Assembly (NCBI RefSeq): GCF_008711465.1
Contig: NZ_VXKQ01000018.1
Location: 81,854-145,853, forward strand
Direction of reading: 5' to 3'
Origin: Francisella sp. SYW-9
Lineage (GTDB): Bacteria > Pseudomonadota > Gammaproteobacteria > Francisellales > Francisellaceae
DNA length: 64,000 bases
In this document: positions 9,456 through 19,374 of the stretch, piece after piece
Layout of the letters: each line of letters opens with the position of its first letter
Numbering within the stretch: position 1 is the first letter of the stretch
Position numbers and translations under genes: made by a program
Notes under the pieces: model-generated
The model's database searches: none
What the model was told of the DNA's origin: nothing
The model's input: the letters and a program-made list of their open reading frames with translations, nothing else

Positions 9456-10784
9456 ATGAATAGTAAACCTAAAATAATAGCTTTTAGTGTTGTGATATTT
9501 GCTTATTTTTTATTCTTGAACTATTGCCAGCCGATAGCTATGGATGATTATTGGAGAGCAATAAATGATACTTTAGTAAATCATAATCTTATAGCAATGC
9601 TAAAACAAGACTATTTTGGATGGACAGGCAGAATGTCTGCTCAATTACTAGTTTATTGTCTTTTTTCTAAAAAATATATTACTTTATCAGTAGCTGTTGT
9701 TAATATCTTAAATGCGTTGGCTTATTATTTGTTTATTTTGTTCTCTTTCAAAATAAGCACGGCAGGGAAGTATAAACTATATTCTAAAGCATTCTGCGTA
9801 TACTTATTTTTATTTTTATTAATGTTCTCATTAACAGGTTTTATTGGACAGACTCTTTGGAAAACAGCCGCTATACAATACTTTTGGGGGATATGTCTAG
9901 TCACTATATTGTATTACCATATCTTTACTAAAAATAAGCAAATGGTTATAGCTCCAGTAGTAATAGGAATATTCATAGGACTATATAATGAACAGTTTGT
10001 TGGGGTGTTGCTTATTTTATGTCTTACATACTTTATTGATTCTATTCTTAATAGAAAGAAAATTAATAGATCTGTAATATATTTTGCATTAGCCTGCTTT
10101 GCCGGTGGTGTTGTACTAATATCTGCTCCTGGAAATTATGTAAGAATGGATGGGATGTCCGGAAGCCATACTCATTCAATATATCAAGCTATTATAAAGG
10201 TTATTGAAAGTGTTAGATATTCTGTATGGCCAAACACAGAAGTCATATTTATATTATTTGTTGCTTTTATTATATTTCTTTTTTTAAAAAAGCATACAGA
10301 AATAAAAACTAAATTTATATATAGTATTGCTCTTATATCAATAATTTTTGTTATGACTCCTGTTATATATAGCTATGGCCTTTTAATAAGGTTAATGCTT
10401 ATCTATTATGTAATATTTTTTATCGCAACTATGCACCAGTTTTATATAAGTGATAATTTTTATGTAAAACAAGTTCGTAGTTTCTTGGAAAAGATCTATA
10501 TCTTATTTTTAATTGGAGTGGTATATTTTGCTGGTACTTTAGCTGTGAACTACTATTATTTACATGAAGTTAGTCAAGAGCAAGATAAGATTATGATGTT
10601 AGCAGATAATAAAAAATTAGTTGTTGTACCTAAGTATCAAGTAGATCCTGGGCTTCAAAATAAATATGGAATAACAACTAGATCTTTGACATGTAATCCT
10701 TCTGATGTAAATAATCAAGCATTTGCTAAGTTTTATAATGTCAAACAAGTGATAGCAACTCCATGTGATAAGAAGGAAAATTAG
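9456..10784 (+). CDS. Polytopic membrane protein resembling the DUF6056/GT-C group
   Basis: A 442-residue inner-membrane protein with about eleven hydrophobic helices. After the first helix it has the acidic MDDYWRA motif near residue 31, then WTGRMSAQ near 58. This arrangement, an acidic pair in the first periplasmic loop followed by W-x-GR, is typical of DUF6056 proteins, which resemble GT-C glycosyltransferases using lipid-linked sugars. The C-terminal about 70 residues after the last helix are soluble and carry two cysteines. I chose the ATG at 9456 over the TTG at 9453; no clear ribosome-binding site favours either. No sugar-polymer genes are adjacent, so the role is unassigned. Confidence 0.6.
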   Translation: MNSKPKIIAFSVVIFAYFLFLNYCQPIAMDDYWRAINDTLVNHNLIAMLKQDYFGWTGRMSAQLLVYCLFSKKYITLSVAVVNILNALAYYLFILFSFKISTAGKYKLYSKAFCVYLFLFLLMFSLTGFIGQTLWKTAAIQYFWGICLVTILYYHIFTKNKQMVIAPVVIGIFIGLYNEQFVGVLLILCLTYFIDSILNRKKINRSVIYFALACFAGGVVLISAPGNYVRMDGMSGSHTHSIYQAIIKVIESVRYSVWPNTEVIFILFVAFIIFLFLKKHTEIKTKFIYSIALISIIFVMTPVIYSYGLLIRLMLIYYVIFFIATMHQFYISDNFYVKQVRSFLEKIYILFLIGVVYFAGTLAVNYYYLHEVSQEQDKIMMLADNKKLVVVPKYQVDPGLQNKYGITTRSLTCNPSDVNNQAFAKFYNVKQVIATPCDKKEN

Positions 10785-11015
10785 CATAAAGCTTAAAAAG
10801 TTTACTTCTATTGAAAAAAATAGTTTAACAAGCTTGAGTGGCATATTGTCTGATATTGATTAATATTTATTTTAATTGTTGAAGGATCTTTGTATAAGTT
10901 GAGAATACATTATCTTATCGAGATATCAGATTACAATGTAATGTCTAATACTTTTGTGTTAAAATACTTATTTGTTTTTCTAAGTTAATTATTGTAATAC
11001 ACTTTTTATTTTAAT

Positions 11016-12260
11016 ATGGCATTAATATCTTTAGCAATTGATTATAAAAAATCCCCAATTGAGGCTCGTAGTGAGTTTGCTTTATCAGGGTTAGATGTGT
11101 CTATGCTGTATAGGACAATGCTTGCTATAGATAATGTCATCAATGCCGTTATTCTATCGACATGTAATCGTACAGAAATATATTTAGAAATATCTGATTT
11201 AAGAGTTGTTGATAATGTTTTAGCATGGTGGCAAGGCTATGTTAGAAACCCTGAGTATAAGATAAAAGACTATTTCAAACTAAGGCAAGGTACTGAGGTT
11301 ATAATGCACCTTATGAAACTTGCATGTGGTTTAGAGTCTATGGTTTTAGGCGAGCCTCAAATATTAGGCCAAGTTAAGGACTCATATACTCTTAGTAAGA
11401 AAAATAATGCTTTAGGTAAGGAACTAGATAGAGTTTTTCAGAAGGTTTTTGCAACAGCAAAGAAAGTGCGTAGTGAGACTAGGATAGGACATTGTCCAGT
11501 TTCAGTTGCCTTTTCCGCAATTACTTTGGCTAAGAAACAGTTAGATAATATCTCAACTAAAAATGTACTTATTATTGGTGCTGGACAAACAGGAGAGTTA
11601 TTGTTTAGACATGTTACAGCTCTTGCACCAAAGCAAATTATGTTAGCTAATAGGACTATCGAAAAAGCAGGAAAGATTACTTCTGCTTTTAGAAATGCTA
11701 GCTCTCACCCTTTGACAGAGTTACAGGAATTAGTTAAAAAAGCAGATATTATAATTACAGCTATTCATGCTGAAGGTTATATGATTTCTATAAATGATGT
11801 TGATAGCAAACCAAGGGTGTTTATCGATATATCTATACCACAAGCTTTAGATCCAAAGTTAGGTGAAATGGGCAAAAATGTCTATTACTGTGTTGATGAT
11901 ATTAATGCTGTAATAGCAGATAATAAAGATAAACGAAAGCATGAAAGCTCTAGAGCGCAGAAGATTATTGTTAAATCATTAGAAGAGTATTTAGAAAAAG
12001 AGAAGGCTATTATATCAAATACTGCGATTAAAGAGTTATTTGATAAGGCTGATGGTCTTGTTGATTTATCTTTGGAAAAAAGTTTAGCAAAAATTAGAAA
12101 TGGTAAAGATGCCGAACAGATAATGAAAAGATTTGCCTATGAGATTAAAAAGAAAGTTTTACATTATCCTGTAATGGGTATGAAAGAAGCTTCTAAACAA
12201 GGTAGAAATGATTGCCTTGTGTGTATGAAACGTATGTTTGGTTTAAATGTGGAAAAGTAA
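11016..12260 (+). CDS. hemA: Glutamyl-tRNA reductase HemA
   Basis: HemA reduces glutamyl-tRNA(Glu) to glutamate-1-semialdehyde with NADPH, the first committed step of C5 haem synthesis. The catalytic Cys50 lies in STCNRTEIY, as in E. coli. The family signature around LESMVLGEPQILGQVK is near residue 108, the NADPH-binding IIGAGQTGELL is near 185, and a helical dimerisation domain is at the C-terminus. The 414 residues are the normal length. The stop codon is immediately followed by the prfA start, giving the conserved hemA-prfA-prmC operon. Confidence 0.97.
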   Translation: MALISLAIDYKKSPIEARSEFALSGLDVSMLYRTMLAIDNVINAVILSTCNRTEIYLEISDLRVVDNVLAWWQGYVRNPEYKIKDYFKLRQGTEVIMHLMKLACGLESMVLGEPQILGQVKDSYTLSKKNNALGKELDRVFQKVFATAKKVRSETRIGHCPVSVAFSAITLAKKQLDNISTKNVLIIGAGQTGELLFRHVTALAPKQIMLANRTIEKAGKITSAFRNASSHPLTELQELVKKADIIITAIHAEGYMISINDVDSKPRVFIDISIPQALDPKLGEMGKNVYYCVDDINAVIADNKDKRKHESSRAQKIIVKSLEEYLEKEKAIISNTAIKELFDKADGLVDLSLEKSLAKIRNGKDAEQIMKRFAYEIKKKVLHYPVMGMKEASKQGRNDCLVCMKRMFGLNVEK

Positions 12261-13346
12261 ATGAAAGATTCAATTAAAGCAAAGTTACAAAGTTTGATTG
12301 AAAGGCATGAGGAAGTAAGTGCCTTATTAAGTGATGCTGATATTATTTCGGATCAAAATAAGTTTAGAGATTTATCAAGAGAATATTCACAGCTTGAGCC
12401 AATAGTTAAGGCATTTAAAGATTATTCTCAAGCATTAGAAGATAAAGAAGCGGCTCAAGAGATGCTTAATGAAAAAGATGCTGAGTTAGTTGAAATGGCA
12501 AAAGAAGAACTTAAATTAGCAAATGAAACTATAGAAAGCCTTGAAGCAGAGCTACAGATTCTTCTTTTACCTCGTGATCCTAATGATGATGCAAATGTCT
12601 TTTTAGAGATTAGAGCCGGTACTGGTGGTGATGAGGCTTCAATATTCTCTGGTGATTTATTTAAGATGTATTCTAAGTATGCTGAGCAAAGAGGCTGGAA
12701 AGTTGAAGTGATTTCATCAAGTGAAGGTGAGCATGGTGGCTATAAAGAAATTATTACAAAGGTTAATGGCGAAGGAGCGTATTCACAGTTAAAGTTTGAG
12801 TCTGGAGCTCATAGGGTACAGCGTGTGCCAGCAACAGAATCTCAAGGTAGAGTACATACATCAGCTTGTACAGTTGCAGTCATGCCAGAGGTGGATGAGG
12901 TCGAGGGAATCGATATAAATCCAGCAGATCTAAAGGTTGATACTTTTAGAGCATCGGGCGCAGGAGGTCAACACGTAAACAAAACAGATTCAGCAATTAG
13001 AATTACGCATATTCCTACAGGCGTTGTAGTTGAGTGTCAAGATCAAAGATCTCAGCATAAGAACCGTGCTGCGGCAATGTCGATGTTAAAGTCAAGATTA
13101 CTTCAAGCAGAGATAGATAAACAGCAAAAAGAGCAGTCAGATACACGTAAAAGCTTAGTTGGTAGTGGTGATAGATCTGAGAGAATTAGAACATATAACT
13201 ACCCGCAAGGTAGAGTTACTGATCATCGTATAAACTTAACTCTTTATAAGCTTGATGAAGTGATGGAAGGTAGTTTAGATAGTGTTATTCAACCTTTAGT
13301 TTTAGAGTATCAAGCAGATCTTTTAGCAACAATGTCAGATGAGTAG
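12261..13346 (+). CDS. prfA: Peptide chain release factor 1
   Basis: RF1 reads UAA and UAG in the ribosomal A site and triggers hydrolysis of peptidyl-tRNA. The 361-residue protein shows the stop-codon-reading PAT tripeptide ([15 protein letters not shown], near residue 187) that separates RF1 from RF2 (which has SPF). The catalytic GGQ loop is in [15 protein letters not shown] near residue 235. Its glutamine is the substrate of PrmC, encoded by the next gene. It starts directly after the hemA stop and overlaps prmC by 8 bases. Confidence 0.98.
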   Translation: MKDSIKAKLQSLIERHEEVSALLSDADIISDQNKFRDLSREYSQLEPIVKAFKDYSQALEDKEAAQEMLNEKDAELVEMAKEELKLANETIESLEAELQILLLPRDPNDDANVFLEIRAGTGGDEASIFSGDLFKMYSKYAEQRGWKVEVISSSEGEHGGYKEIITKVNGEGAYSQLKFESGAHRVQRVPATESQGRVHTSACTVAVMPEVDEVEGIDINPADLKVDTFRASGAGGQHVNKTDSAIRITHIPTGVVVECQDQRSQHKNRAAAMSMLKSRLLQAEIDKQQKEQSDTRKSLVGSGDRSERIRTYNYPQGRVTDHRINLTLYKLDEVMEGSLDSVIQPLVLEYQADLLATMSDE

Positions 13347-14220
13347 CTATACAATTTCATCTTTTATTTCTCATATGCTTGAGAGTTACAAGCAGCAACG
13401 GTCTAAATCTGAATATTCTACAAATGAATTATCTATAATAAAAAGTGATATTCAAACTATTGTTTGTGATGTTTTAGATGTTGATAAAACTTATTTATAT
13501 CTAAATTCGGATAAAGTTTTAGATAGTGCTGTTGTTGAAAGAATAAATACTAAAATTCATTGCTACTTTGATGGTGAGCCTTTAGCTTATATTTTGGGGT
13601 ATAAATATTTTTGGGATCAAAAGCTTTTCGTAACACAAGATACTCTTATCCCGCGTGCAGATACTGAAACTTTAGTTGAAGCAGTTTTAGACGATATCTC
13701 TGATAAAAGTACTCAGTTAAATATACTAGATCTTGGAACAGGTACTGGAGCAATAGCTTTGGCGTTAGCATCTGAGTTACCAAATAGTCATGTTATCGCG
13801 GTTGATTTTTCTCATAAAGCTTTGAACGTAGCTAAGGAAAATGCCAAAGAGAATGAGGTATCTAATGTTGAGTTTATCCAAAGTGATTGGTATCAAGATT
13901 TAGATAACAAGAAGTTTGATATTATTGTTTCAAACCCTCCGTATATCGACTTTTGTGATGATGATATAACTCAAGAAGTAAAAAAGTATGAGCCTCAAAG
14001 TGCTTTATTTGCCAAAGATAATGGTTTATCTGATATTAAAGTTATAATTTCTCAGTCACATTTATATCTAAATAAAAATGCACGCATATATATCGAGCAT
14101 GGATATACACAATCTAGATCTATCCAAAAGATATTGATTGATAGTGAATTTGATGACGTTATAACTATTAAGGACTTAAACAATAAAGACAGGTGTACTA
14201 AAGCTTTATTTTCTAAATAA
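13339..14220 (+). CDS. prmC: Release factor glutamine methyltransferase PrmC
   Basis: PrmC methylates the glutamine of the GGQ motif in RF1 and RF2 using S-adenosylmethionine. The 293 residues have an N-terminal helical domain with [13 protein letters not shown] near residue 81, the SAM-binding [14 protein letters not shown] at about 131-144, and the catalytic NPPY at 199-202. The ATG overlaps the prfA 3' end by 8 bases, so synthesis of the enzyme is coupled to that of its substrate. A second glutamine methyltransferase gene, prmB, lies 5 kb downstream. Confidence 0.96.
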   Translation: MSSYTISSFISHMLESYKQQRSKSEYSTNELSIIKSDIQTIVCDVLDVDKTYLYLNSDKVLDSAVVERINTKIHCYFDGEPLAYILGYKYFWDQKLFVTQDTLIPRADTETLVEAVLDDISDKSTQLNILDLGTGTGAIALALASELPNSHVIAVDFSHKALNVAKENAKENEVSNVEFIQSDWYQDLDNKKFDIIVSNPPYIDFCDDDITQEVKKYEPQSALFAKDNGLSDIKVIISQSHLYLNKNARIYIEHGYTQSRSIQKILIDSEFDDVITIKDLNNKDRCTKALFSK

Positions 14221-14333
14221 TAACATTTTATTTAGTCAAAATTATTAGTCTAGAATAGCAAGGTTCTCAAAAGATTAAGAGTTGTGTGATAGAATTTATA
14301 TATACAAATATCAAATTTGTAAGGTTTGTGTAT

Positions 14334-15020
14334 ATGAAAAGTACAAAGAACAAGGGATTTACAATATTAGAAGTGTTGATATCATCAGCTCTAGCTATGT
14401 TCTTGTTTTTTGCAGTTTTTTACACTATAGGTAATATAATTTCAAAAGCAATTTTGATGGAAAAGAAAGTTGAGCTGGTTGATGAGCTAGATAATCGAGT
14501 TAACGATTTTATGTTGACTGGCACATTTGATGAGAGTTCTATAGGAAATATTACTTTTTCAAAATCTTCTAATCTTGGAGAAAGTATACAGGAGTTTATT
14601 GCTACCAACCCAGATACGGCATTAACTGTTATACAAAGAATCTATACAAGTAATCCAGTCGCTGATGCTATTAATGAGGAATTAGGAGCATATATGCAAA
14701 GAGCCAATGAAATATATATAAATGCTGGGGTTGAACAAATAGATGATCCGGCAGTACTTTCTGATATCAATACAGCTAGAGATAGTTTGCTATCAAATAG
14801 TACAGAAAAACATTCAAGTAGTACAGGAGTGTTATTGAATCTAAGTAACACTCAGATTAATACAACACAACCATTAGCTAATCCTCCATTTGATAGTAGT
14901 GGTCAATATGTTGTAATTGGTCCTAGTACTAATGCAGATATTACATCTTCAGGTGTGACTTGGCGCTGTACAGCTTATAATTTTGATACAGAGCTTTTAC
15001 CCGGGTGGTGTAGTGTATAA
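14334..15020 (+). CDS. Type IV minor-pilin-like prepilin
   Basis: A 228-residue prepilin. The leader MKSTKNKG ends at the glycine before FTILEVLIS, with the conserved Glu at position 5 of the mature chain and a hydrophobic helix to about residue 38, as in proteins cut by PilD. The C-terminal part has two cysteines close to the end (WRCTAYN and WCSV) that may form a disulfide, as the D-loop of pilins does. I chose the ATG at 14334 over the upstream GTG at 14286, because it gives a short leader and has AAGG about 9 bases upstream. It is the first of three consecutive prepilin-like genes. It most resembles minor pilins of the PilV/PilW type and is not the major pilin. Confidence 0.75.
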   Translation: MKSTKNKGFTILEVLISSALAMFLFFAVFYTIGNIISKAILMEKKVELVDELDNRVNDFMLTGTFDESSIGNITFSKSSNLGESIQEFIATNPDTALTVIQRIYTSNPVADAINEELGAYMQRANEIYINAGVEQIDDPAVLSDINTARDSLLSNSTEKHSSSTGVLLNLSNTQINTTQPLANPPFDSSGQYVVIGPSTNADITSSGVTWRCTAYNFDTELLPGWCSV

Positions 15021-15041
15021 AACATAACATAAGAGGTTGGT

Positions 15042-15962
15042 ATGAAACTACAGCTTAGAGAAAATAGATCTAAAGGATTTACCTTAATTGGTCTTCTGAT
15101 TTCTACAGCTATAGCAATGATGGTTGTTTCAGCTTTAATAGCCTCTTATATTGCAGTCAAAGATAAGTATAATTCGCATAAAAATAAAACAGATGCTGAG
15201 ACTAAAGAATTATTGGTTAAAAATATTATTTATGATTTTGTAAAAGATGTTGGATTTGCATGTAAGTTTGGATCTCTAAATCAAGATTATTATGATAGTT
15301 CAGCTGATTCATTAGATAATTATTTTACAAATAGTTCAGCAATCATTGTAGGACAACTGCCATTTTCAAGTGGTTCAAGCTTTTCACAAGCATTAAAAGA
15401 TGAGTGTAGTGGAGAATGTTTTCAAGAAAATACGGATTATATTATGGTTAAAAAAGAGGAGAGCCATACAGAGTTTAGTAGCATAAATGCGCTAGATGAA
15501 ACGCTTTATGCTAAGTCAACTGATGGTATTGATGTGGGAGATTATCTATTTTTATGTAATAGAAATAGTATAAATTTAGTTAAGGTCGCTAGTATAAATA
15601 CTAGTTCTAATGCTATTGGCTTAGCATTAGCACCTCAAGTCACAGAATATTATCCAGGAGATTATATTGGTAAGTACTCTCTAGAACTGCTCTATATAAG
15701 AGATACTGGTCAAAAAGATAAAAATGGTCAAGATATATACTCATTATATGTATATATAAAGGGAAGTTCATCAAATGGAATGTCTTATGAGCTAGTAAGA
15801 GGTATTAATAATTTACAGGTTGAATATGCGACTATAAGTAATGGAAGTGTTATATGGAGTAGTGTTTCTTCAGATACTGCTATAGATGCCAATACATATC
15901 CTGCGCTTAAAGTATCATTTGACGTAGATAGTAAAAGTTTTACTAAGGTGATTAATCTATAA
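15042..15962 (+). CDS. PilW-like prepilin with glycine at position 5
   Basis: A 306-residue prepilin-like protein. The leader ends in NRSKG and the mature chain begins FTLIGLLIS, so the usual Glu5, which neutralises the N-terminus of the neighbouring subunit in the filament, is a glycine. A single hydrophobic helix runs to about residue 38, then a large extracellular domain with a cysteine pair (DECSGECF) and further single cysteines. Length and position between two other prepilin genes fit PilW-type minor pilins, which help prime pilus assembly. A GAGG ribosome-binding site precedes the ATG. It is separated from its neighbours by 21 and 9 bases, so the three genes form one transcript. Confidence 0.7.
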   Translation: MKLQLRENRSKGFTLIGLLISTAIAMMVVSALIASYIAVKDKYNSHKNKTDAETKELLVKNIIYDFVKDVGFACKFGSLNQDYYDSSADSLDNYFTNSSAIIVGQLPFSSGSSFSQALKDECSGECFQENTDYIMVKKEESHTEFSSINALDETLYAKSTDGIDVGDYLFLCNRNSINLVKVASINTSSNAIGLALAPQVTEYYPGDYIGKYSLELLYIRDTGQKDKNGQDIYSLYVYIKGSSSNGMSYELVRGINNLQVEYATISNGSVIWSSVSSDTAIDANTYPALKVSFDVDSKSFTKVINL

Positions 15963-15971
15963 GGTTGTTAT

Positions 15972-17915
15972 ATGAGGTTTAAAAATATAAAAGGGTCTTC
16001 ATTATTAGCAGTAATCATATTTGCCTTTGTTATAATGGTTGTAATATCCGCTTTAGCATATAACTTTAATCTAAGCTCTCTATCTATAAAAACTCAAATA
16101 CATGAAACCGAAAATATAAATGTTCATGAAGGTTTTTTTAAAAATGTTATAGGTTCTGATGTTTTATCTACAGATTTAGAGAATAACGTTGGGGATTTTA
16201 AATTTCTCACAAAGGTTAATAGTGTTACTCCTGGTTTTGACTTTAAAAATGCAAACATAACATTATATAGCTCAACTCCATATTTGATTAGTTATAATTT
16301 GACACATGATTCTTTTCATGAAGATACTCATAAATACACTCGAGATTTTATCTTTAATATTTTACCTAATATAACAATGACGCAATATGAAGAAACAATA
16401 ATTCCGTTAAATCTTCCATATATAAATACTGATGCGATGAGTGAAGCTTTAAAAAACTATAAATTAGGGACATCACATGCCAATAAAATAGCTATATACG
16501 GAGGTTATATAGGCTTTATTGAGAAACCTTTATTTGATAGTGAGCCTGGTTCGGAGGTTGAGGTTGAGTGTAATATAAATGGAAATGGAAATGGAAATGG
16601 AAATGGAAATGGAAATGGAAATGGAAATGGAAATGGAAATGGAAATGGAAATGGAAATGGAAATGGAAATGGAAATTCTGATGAAGATGAGGAAAGTAGC
16701 TGCGAAGCAATGCATGAACATCATATACTTATATGTCATAATCCAGGCGAGCCTAGCGAAAAAACTATGAGTTTAGCAGGAGCAAGCTGGGGAGCTCATA
16801 AGGATCATGGTGATTATAGAGGCCCTTGTTATGATAATCCAAGTCAAACATTAGTTATCAATGCTTATGGTAATGACTTAGATATTGGCTTCCCGTTAAT
16901 TCTATCTCTAAGCGATTACAGACTTAGTATAGGTTGGAGTCTTGTCAATGGAGAGTGGATCTTTCATATAGCAATATATGACTATGATAGAGTATATACA
17001 TCATCGACAACTTTATCTAATCTTCAGACAAATCCATCACAAGCTAGAGTAGATTTATCTAATTGGGTAGAAGTTCAAGGTTTGGAATTTGCTGATGGTG
17101 ATATTGTTTTAGCCAAATGGTATTATGATAGTGCGCAAGAGGAGCCAAAGTTGTTGATTTTGGAGAAGTTTCTTAGATCTGGGAATTATGACTTAGATGC
17201 GTATACTACGACACATGATAGTTCTACTAAAATCTACACAGCTGTTAAAACAGATATGTATACAGTAGGTAGTAGTGATTTTGATGGCTCAAATATTTAT
17301 TTATCTATCCCTGATAGCTTGTTTACACTAAGTCCAGGAGCACCTTTAATTTTTGAGCATAGTAATATTTTAGACTTTAATTTAGGTGGTGGCTATCTTT
17401 TTGGTGATGGTACTGACTCAACTAAAGCTACTTTGGCTGCAGATGTAGTTGATGATCCTATTTTAGTAAAGAAAAATACAACGCAGTTTTATATTATGTA
17501 TTTTAATAATGATAAAGTTTATATATATCTTTATAGTCATGGGATATCTGCACCAACATTGGTTTCATCTCAAACCTTTACTGGAGAAACTATACAGAAG
17601 CTTATTGTAAAATTTGGTACACTATTTATTGTTACAGATAAAAAAATATATGTTGAAGATATCTCAACAAGGGCTTTAATAAGTTCTGTGTCTACCTCCT
17701 CTGGTTCGAGCTTTCAAATAAATCGTGATGGTGATGGTAAGATCTATGCTCTGAAAGATGGATTGCAATGTAATATTGATGGTAACTGTAATAATGCGCA
17801 AAGGATATATCTAGATACAGGTTGCTCAGCATATACAGATGGTTGTCAAGAGATGGCGAAGTTAGATGGAATTGGTTCTCATCTTGATGTAGTATATAAA
17901 AGCTTTAAGCATTAA
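15972..17915 (+). CDS. PilX/GspK-like prepilin fused to a large extracellular region with a Gly-Asn repeat
   Basis: A 647-residue protein, far longer than ordinary minor pilins of 150-250 residues. The leader MRFKNIKG is followed by SSLLAVIIF and a hydrophobic helix, without Glu5, as is common in PilX and GspK. Residues about 45-200 form an extracellular region. Residues 204-235 are (Gly-Asn)16, then an acidic DEDEE stretch. Residues 244-286 form a cysteine/histidine module (C244, ICH at 254-256, HKDHGD at 276-281, C286) that looks like the CHxPPGNP...AHLxHGD modules of secreted proteins. The rest, about residue 300 to the end, is beta-rich with propeller-like repeats and ends in cysteine-rich loops. 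I infer a filament-tip adhesin-like role, analogous to PilX plus PilY1; this is not proven. Confidence 0.65.
   Translation: MRFKNIKGSSLLAVIIFAFVIMVVISALAYNFNLSSLSIKTQIHETENINVHEGFFKNVIGSDVLSTDLENNVGDFKFLTKVNSVTPGFDFKNANITLYSSTPYLISYNLTHDSFHEDTHKYTRDFIFNILPNITMTQYEETIIPLNLPYINTDAMSEALKNYKLGTSHANKIAIYGGYIGFIEKPLFDSEPGSEVEVECNINGNGNGNGNGNGNGNGNGNGNGNGNGNGNGNGNSDEDEESSCEAMHEHHILICHNPGEPSEKTMSLAGASWGAHKDHGDYRGPCYDNPSQTLVINAYGNDLDIGFPLILSLSDYRLSIGWSLVNGEWIFHIAIYDYDRVYTSSTTLSNLQTNPSQARVDLSNWVEVQGLEFADGDIVLAKWYYDSAQEEPKLLILEKFLRSGNYDLDAYTTTHDSSTKIYTAVKTDMYTVGSSDFDGSNIYLSIPDSLFTLSPGAPLIFEHSNILDFNLGGGYLFGDGTDSTKATLAADVVDDPILVKKNTTQFYIMYFNNDKVYIYLYSHGISAPTLVSSQTFTGETIQKLIVKFGTLFIVTDKKIYVEDISTRALISSVSTSSGSSFQINRDGDGKIYALKDGLQCNIDGNCNNAQRIYLDTGCSAYTDGCQEMAKLDGIGSHLDVVYKSFKH
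16581..16676 (+). repeat. Hexanucleotide tandem repeat GGAAAT x16
   Basis: Sixteen perfect copies of GGAAAT encode the (Gly-Asn)16 tract. Six bases is a multiple of three, so slippage would lengthen or shorten the linker without shifting the frame. Perfect identity of the copies suggests recent expansion or ongoing slippage. It should be a variable-number marker between strains. Confidence 0.98.
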
Positions 17916-17991
17916 AAGTTCAAAAAAAAATAATATTAGTTATACTGATAATCTATAATATGTAAATATATAAAATTAGGCTATTTATTTT

Positions 17992-19371
17992 ATGATTTTT
18001 TATAATTCCTTATCCGGGGAAAAAGAAGAGTTTAAGCCAATTGAGGCTAATAAGATTAAAATGTATGTTTGTGGCATCACTGTATATGATGATTGCCATA
18101 TTGGCCATGCTCGTACGAATATAGCTTTTGATGTTATTAATAGATATTTTAAATATCGTGGTTTTGATATCAATTTTGTACGGAATATCACAGATATTGA
18201 TGATAAAATCATCAAAAGAGCCAATGAAAATGGTGAATCTACTAGTCAGCTTGTAGAAAGAACAATCAAATCAATGCATGATGCTTTTGATAGATTAAAT
18301 ATTCTGCGTCCTACACAAGAACCTAGAGCTACAGAAACAATTTCTGAGATGATTGCTATGATTGAAGAGCTGGTTGCGAAAGGCTATGCATATCAAGGGT
18401 CAAATGGCGATGTTTTTTATCGTTTAACTAAATTTGCTGATTATGGTAAATTAAGTAAACAGAATCTTGAAGCATTACAACAAGGCTCAAGAGTTGATGT
18501 TGTCGATGAAAAAGAAAATCCAATGGATTTTGTACTTTGGAAAATGGCAAAACAAGGTGAACCTGCATGGGATTCTCCATGGGGAGCTGGTCGCCCTGGT
18601 TGGCATATTGAATGTTCAGCGATGTCAAAAAAGCTTCTAGGAGATACTTTTGATATTCATGCAGGAGGCTCTGATCTTAGGTTTCCTCATCATGAAAATG
18701 AAATAGCTCAATCTGAAGCTTGTAATAATTGTACATTTGCTAATTATTGGCTTCACTCAGGTATGGTGAAAGTTAATGCTGAAAAAATGTCTAAATCATT
18801 AAATAATTTCTTTACAATAAATGAAGTTTTAGAAGAGTATCATCCAGAGGTTGTTAGGTATTTCTTAGCTTCTACTTCTTATAGAAGTGAGATTAATTAT
18901 TCAAAAGAGAATTTAGATAATGCAAGAGCATCTATTGAGAGGTTATTTAATGCTTTAAGAGATATTGAGCCTATTGAAGTAAACCTTCCAGATGATGCTA
19001 GCCATTATGAAGAGAAGTTTATTAAGGCTATGGACAATGATTTTAATACTCCAGAAGCATTAGCTGTTTTGTTTAGTTTAGCTAAAGAAATAAACACTCT
19101 AAAAACAACAAGCAAATATAAAGCTAGCGGGTATGCATATCTTTTGCGTAAGCTTTGTAATGTATTGGGTATATTATTTACAGATATAGAAGAATACTTT
19201 AAGCAAGATGATGGTGTCGATGTAAATGAAATCGAAAAATTAATCGTTGAAAGAGCTCAGGCGAAAAAAGATAAAAATTATGCTAGAGCTGATGAGATTA
19301 GAAATCAGCTTCAAGTAGAAGGAATAATACTAGAAGATAGTGCAACTGGTACTACATGGAAAAAAGGTTAA
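17992..19371 (+). CDS. cysS: Cysteinyl-tRNA synthetase
   Basis: Class I aminoacyl-tRNA synthetase that charges tRNA(Cys). The 459 residues contain the zinc-binding Cys28 (MYVCGITVYD), the HIGH motif at 36-39, the second zinc site in WHIECSAM near residue 204, the GGSDLRFPHHENE block near 226, and KMSKS near 265. The C-terminal helical anticodon-binding domain is present. It follows the pilin-like cluster after a 76-base gap and is 3 bases ahead of prmB, so the two are probably cotranscribed. Confidence 0.98.
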   Translation: MIFYNSLSGEKEEFKPIEANKIKMYVCGITVYDDCHIGHARTNIAFDVINRYFKYRGFDINFVRNITDIDDKIIKRANENGESTSQLVERTIKSMHDAFDRLNILRPTQEPRATETISEMIAMIEELVAKGYAYQGSNGDVFYRLTKFADYGKLSKQNLEALQQGSRVDVVDEKENPMDFVLWKMAKQGEPAWDSPWGAGRPGWHIECSAMSKKLLGDTFDIHAGGSDLRFPHHENEIAQSEACNNCTFANYWLHSGMVKVNAEKMSKSLNNFFTINEVLEEYHPEVVRYFLASTSYRSEINYSKENLDNARASIERLFNALRDIEPIEVNLPDDASHYEEKFIKAMDNDFNTPEALAVLFSLAKEINTLKTTSKYKASGYAYLLRKLCNVLGILFTDIEEYFKQDDGVDVNEIEKLIVERAQAKKDKNYARADEIRNQLQVEGIILEDSATGTTWKKG

Positions 19372-19374
19372 TAA

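Noticed and set aside
14286..14333. GTG start adding 16 residues to the first prepilin
   Set aside because: It would place a hydrophobic stretch before the short basic leader, which does not fit prepilin peptidase substrates.
16581..16676. GGAAAT repeat as an on/off phase-variation switch
   Set aside because: The unit is six bases, so slippage cannot change the frame; only length variation is possible.
16510..16740. Antisense frames over the GGAAAT repeat, giving long FH or IS repeats
   Set aside because: They exist only because a six-base repeat is open in several frames; the sense frame has the pilin-type N-terminus and codes on both sides of the repeat.
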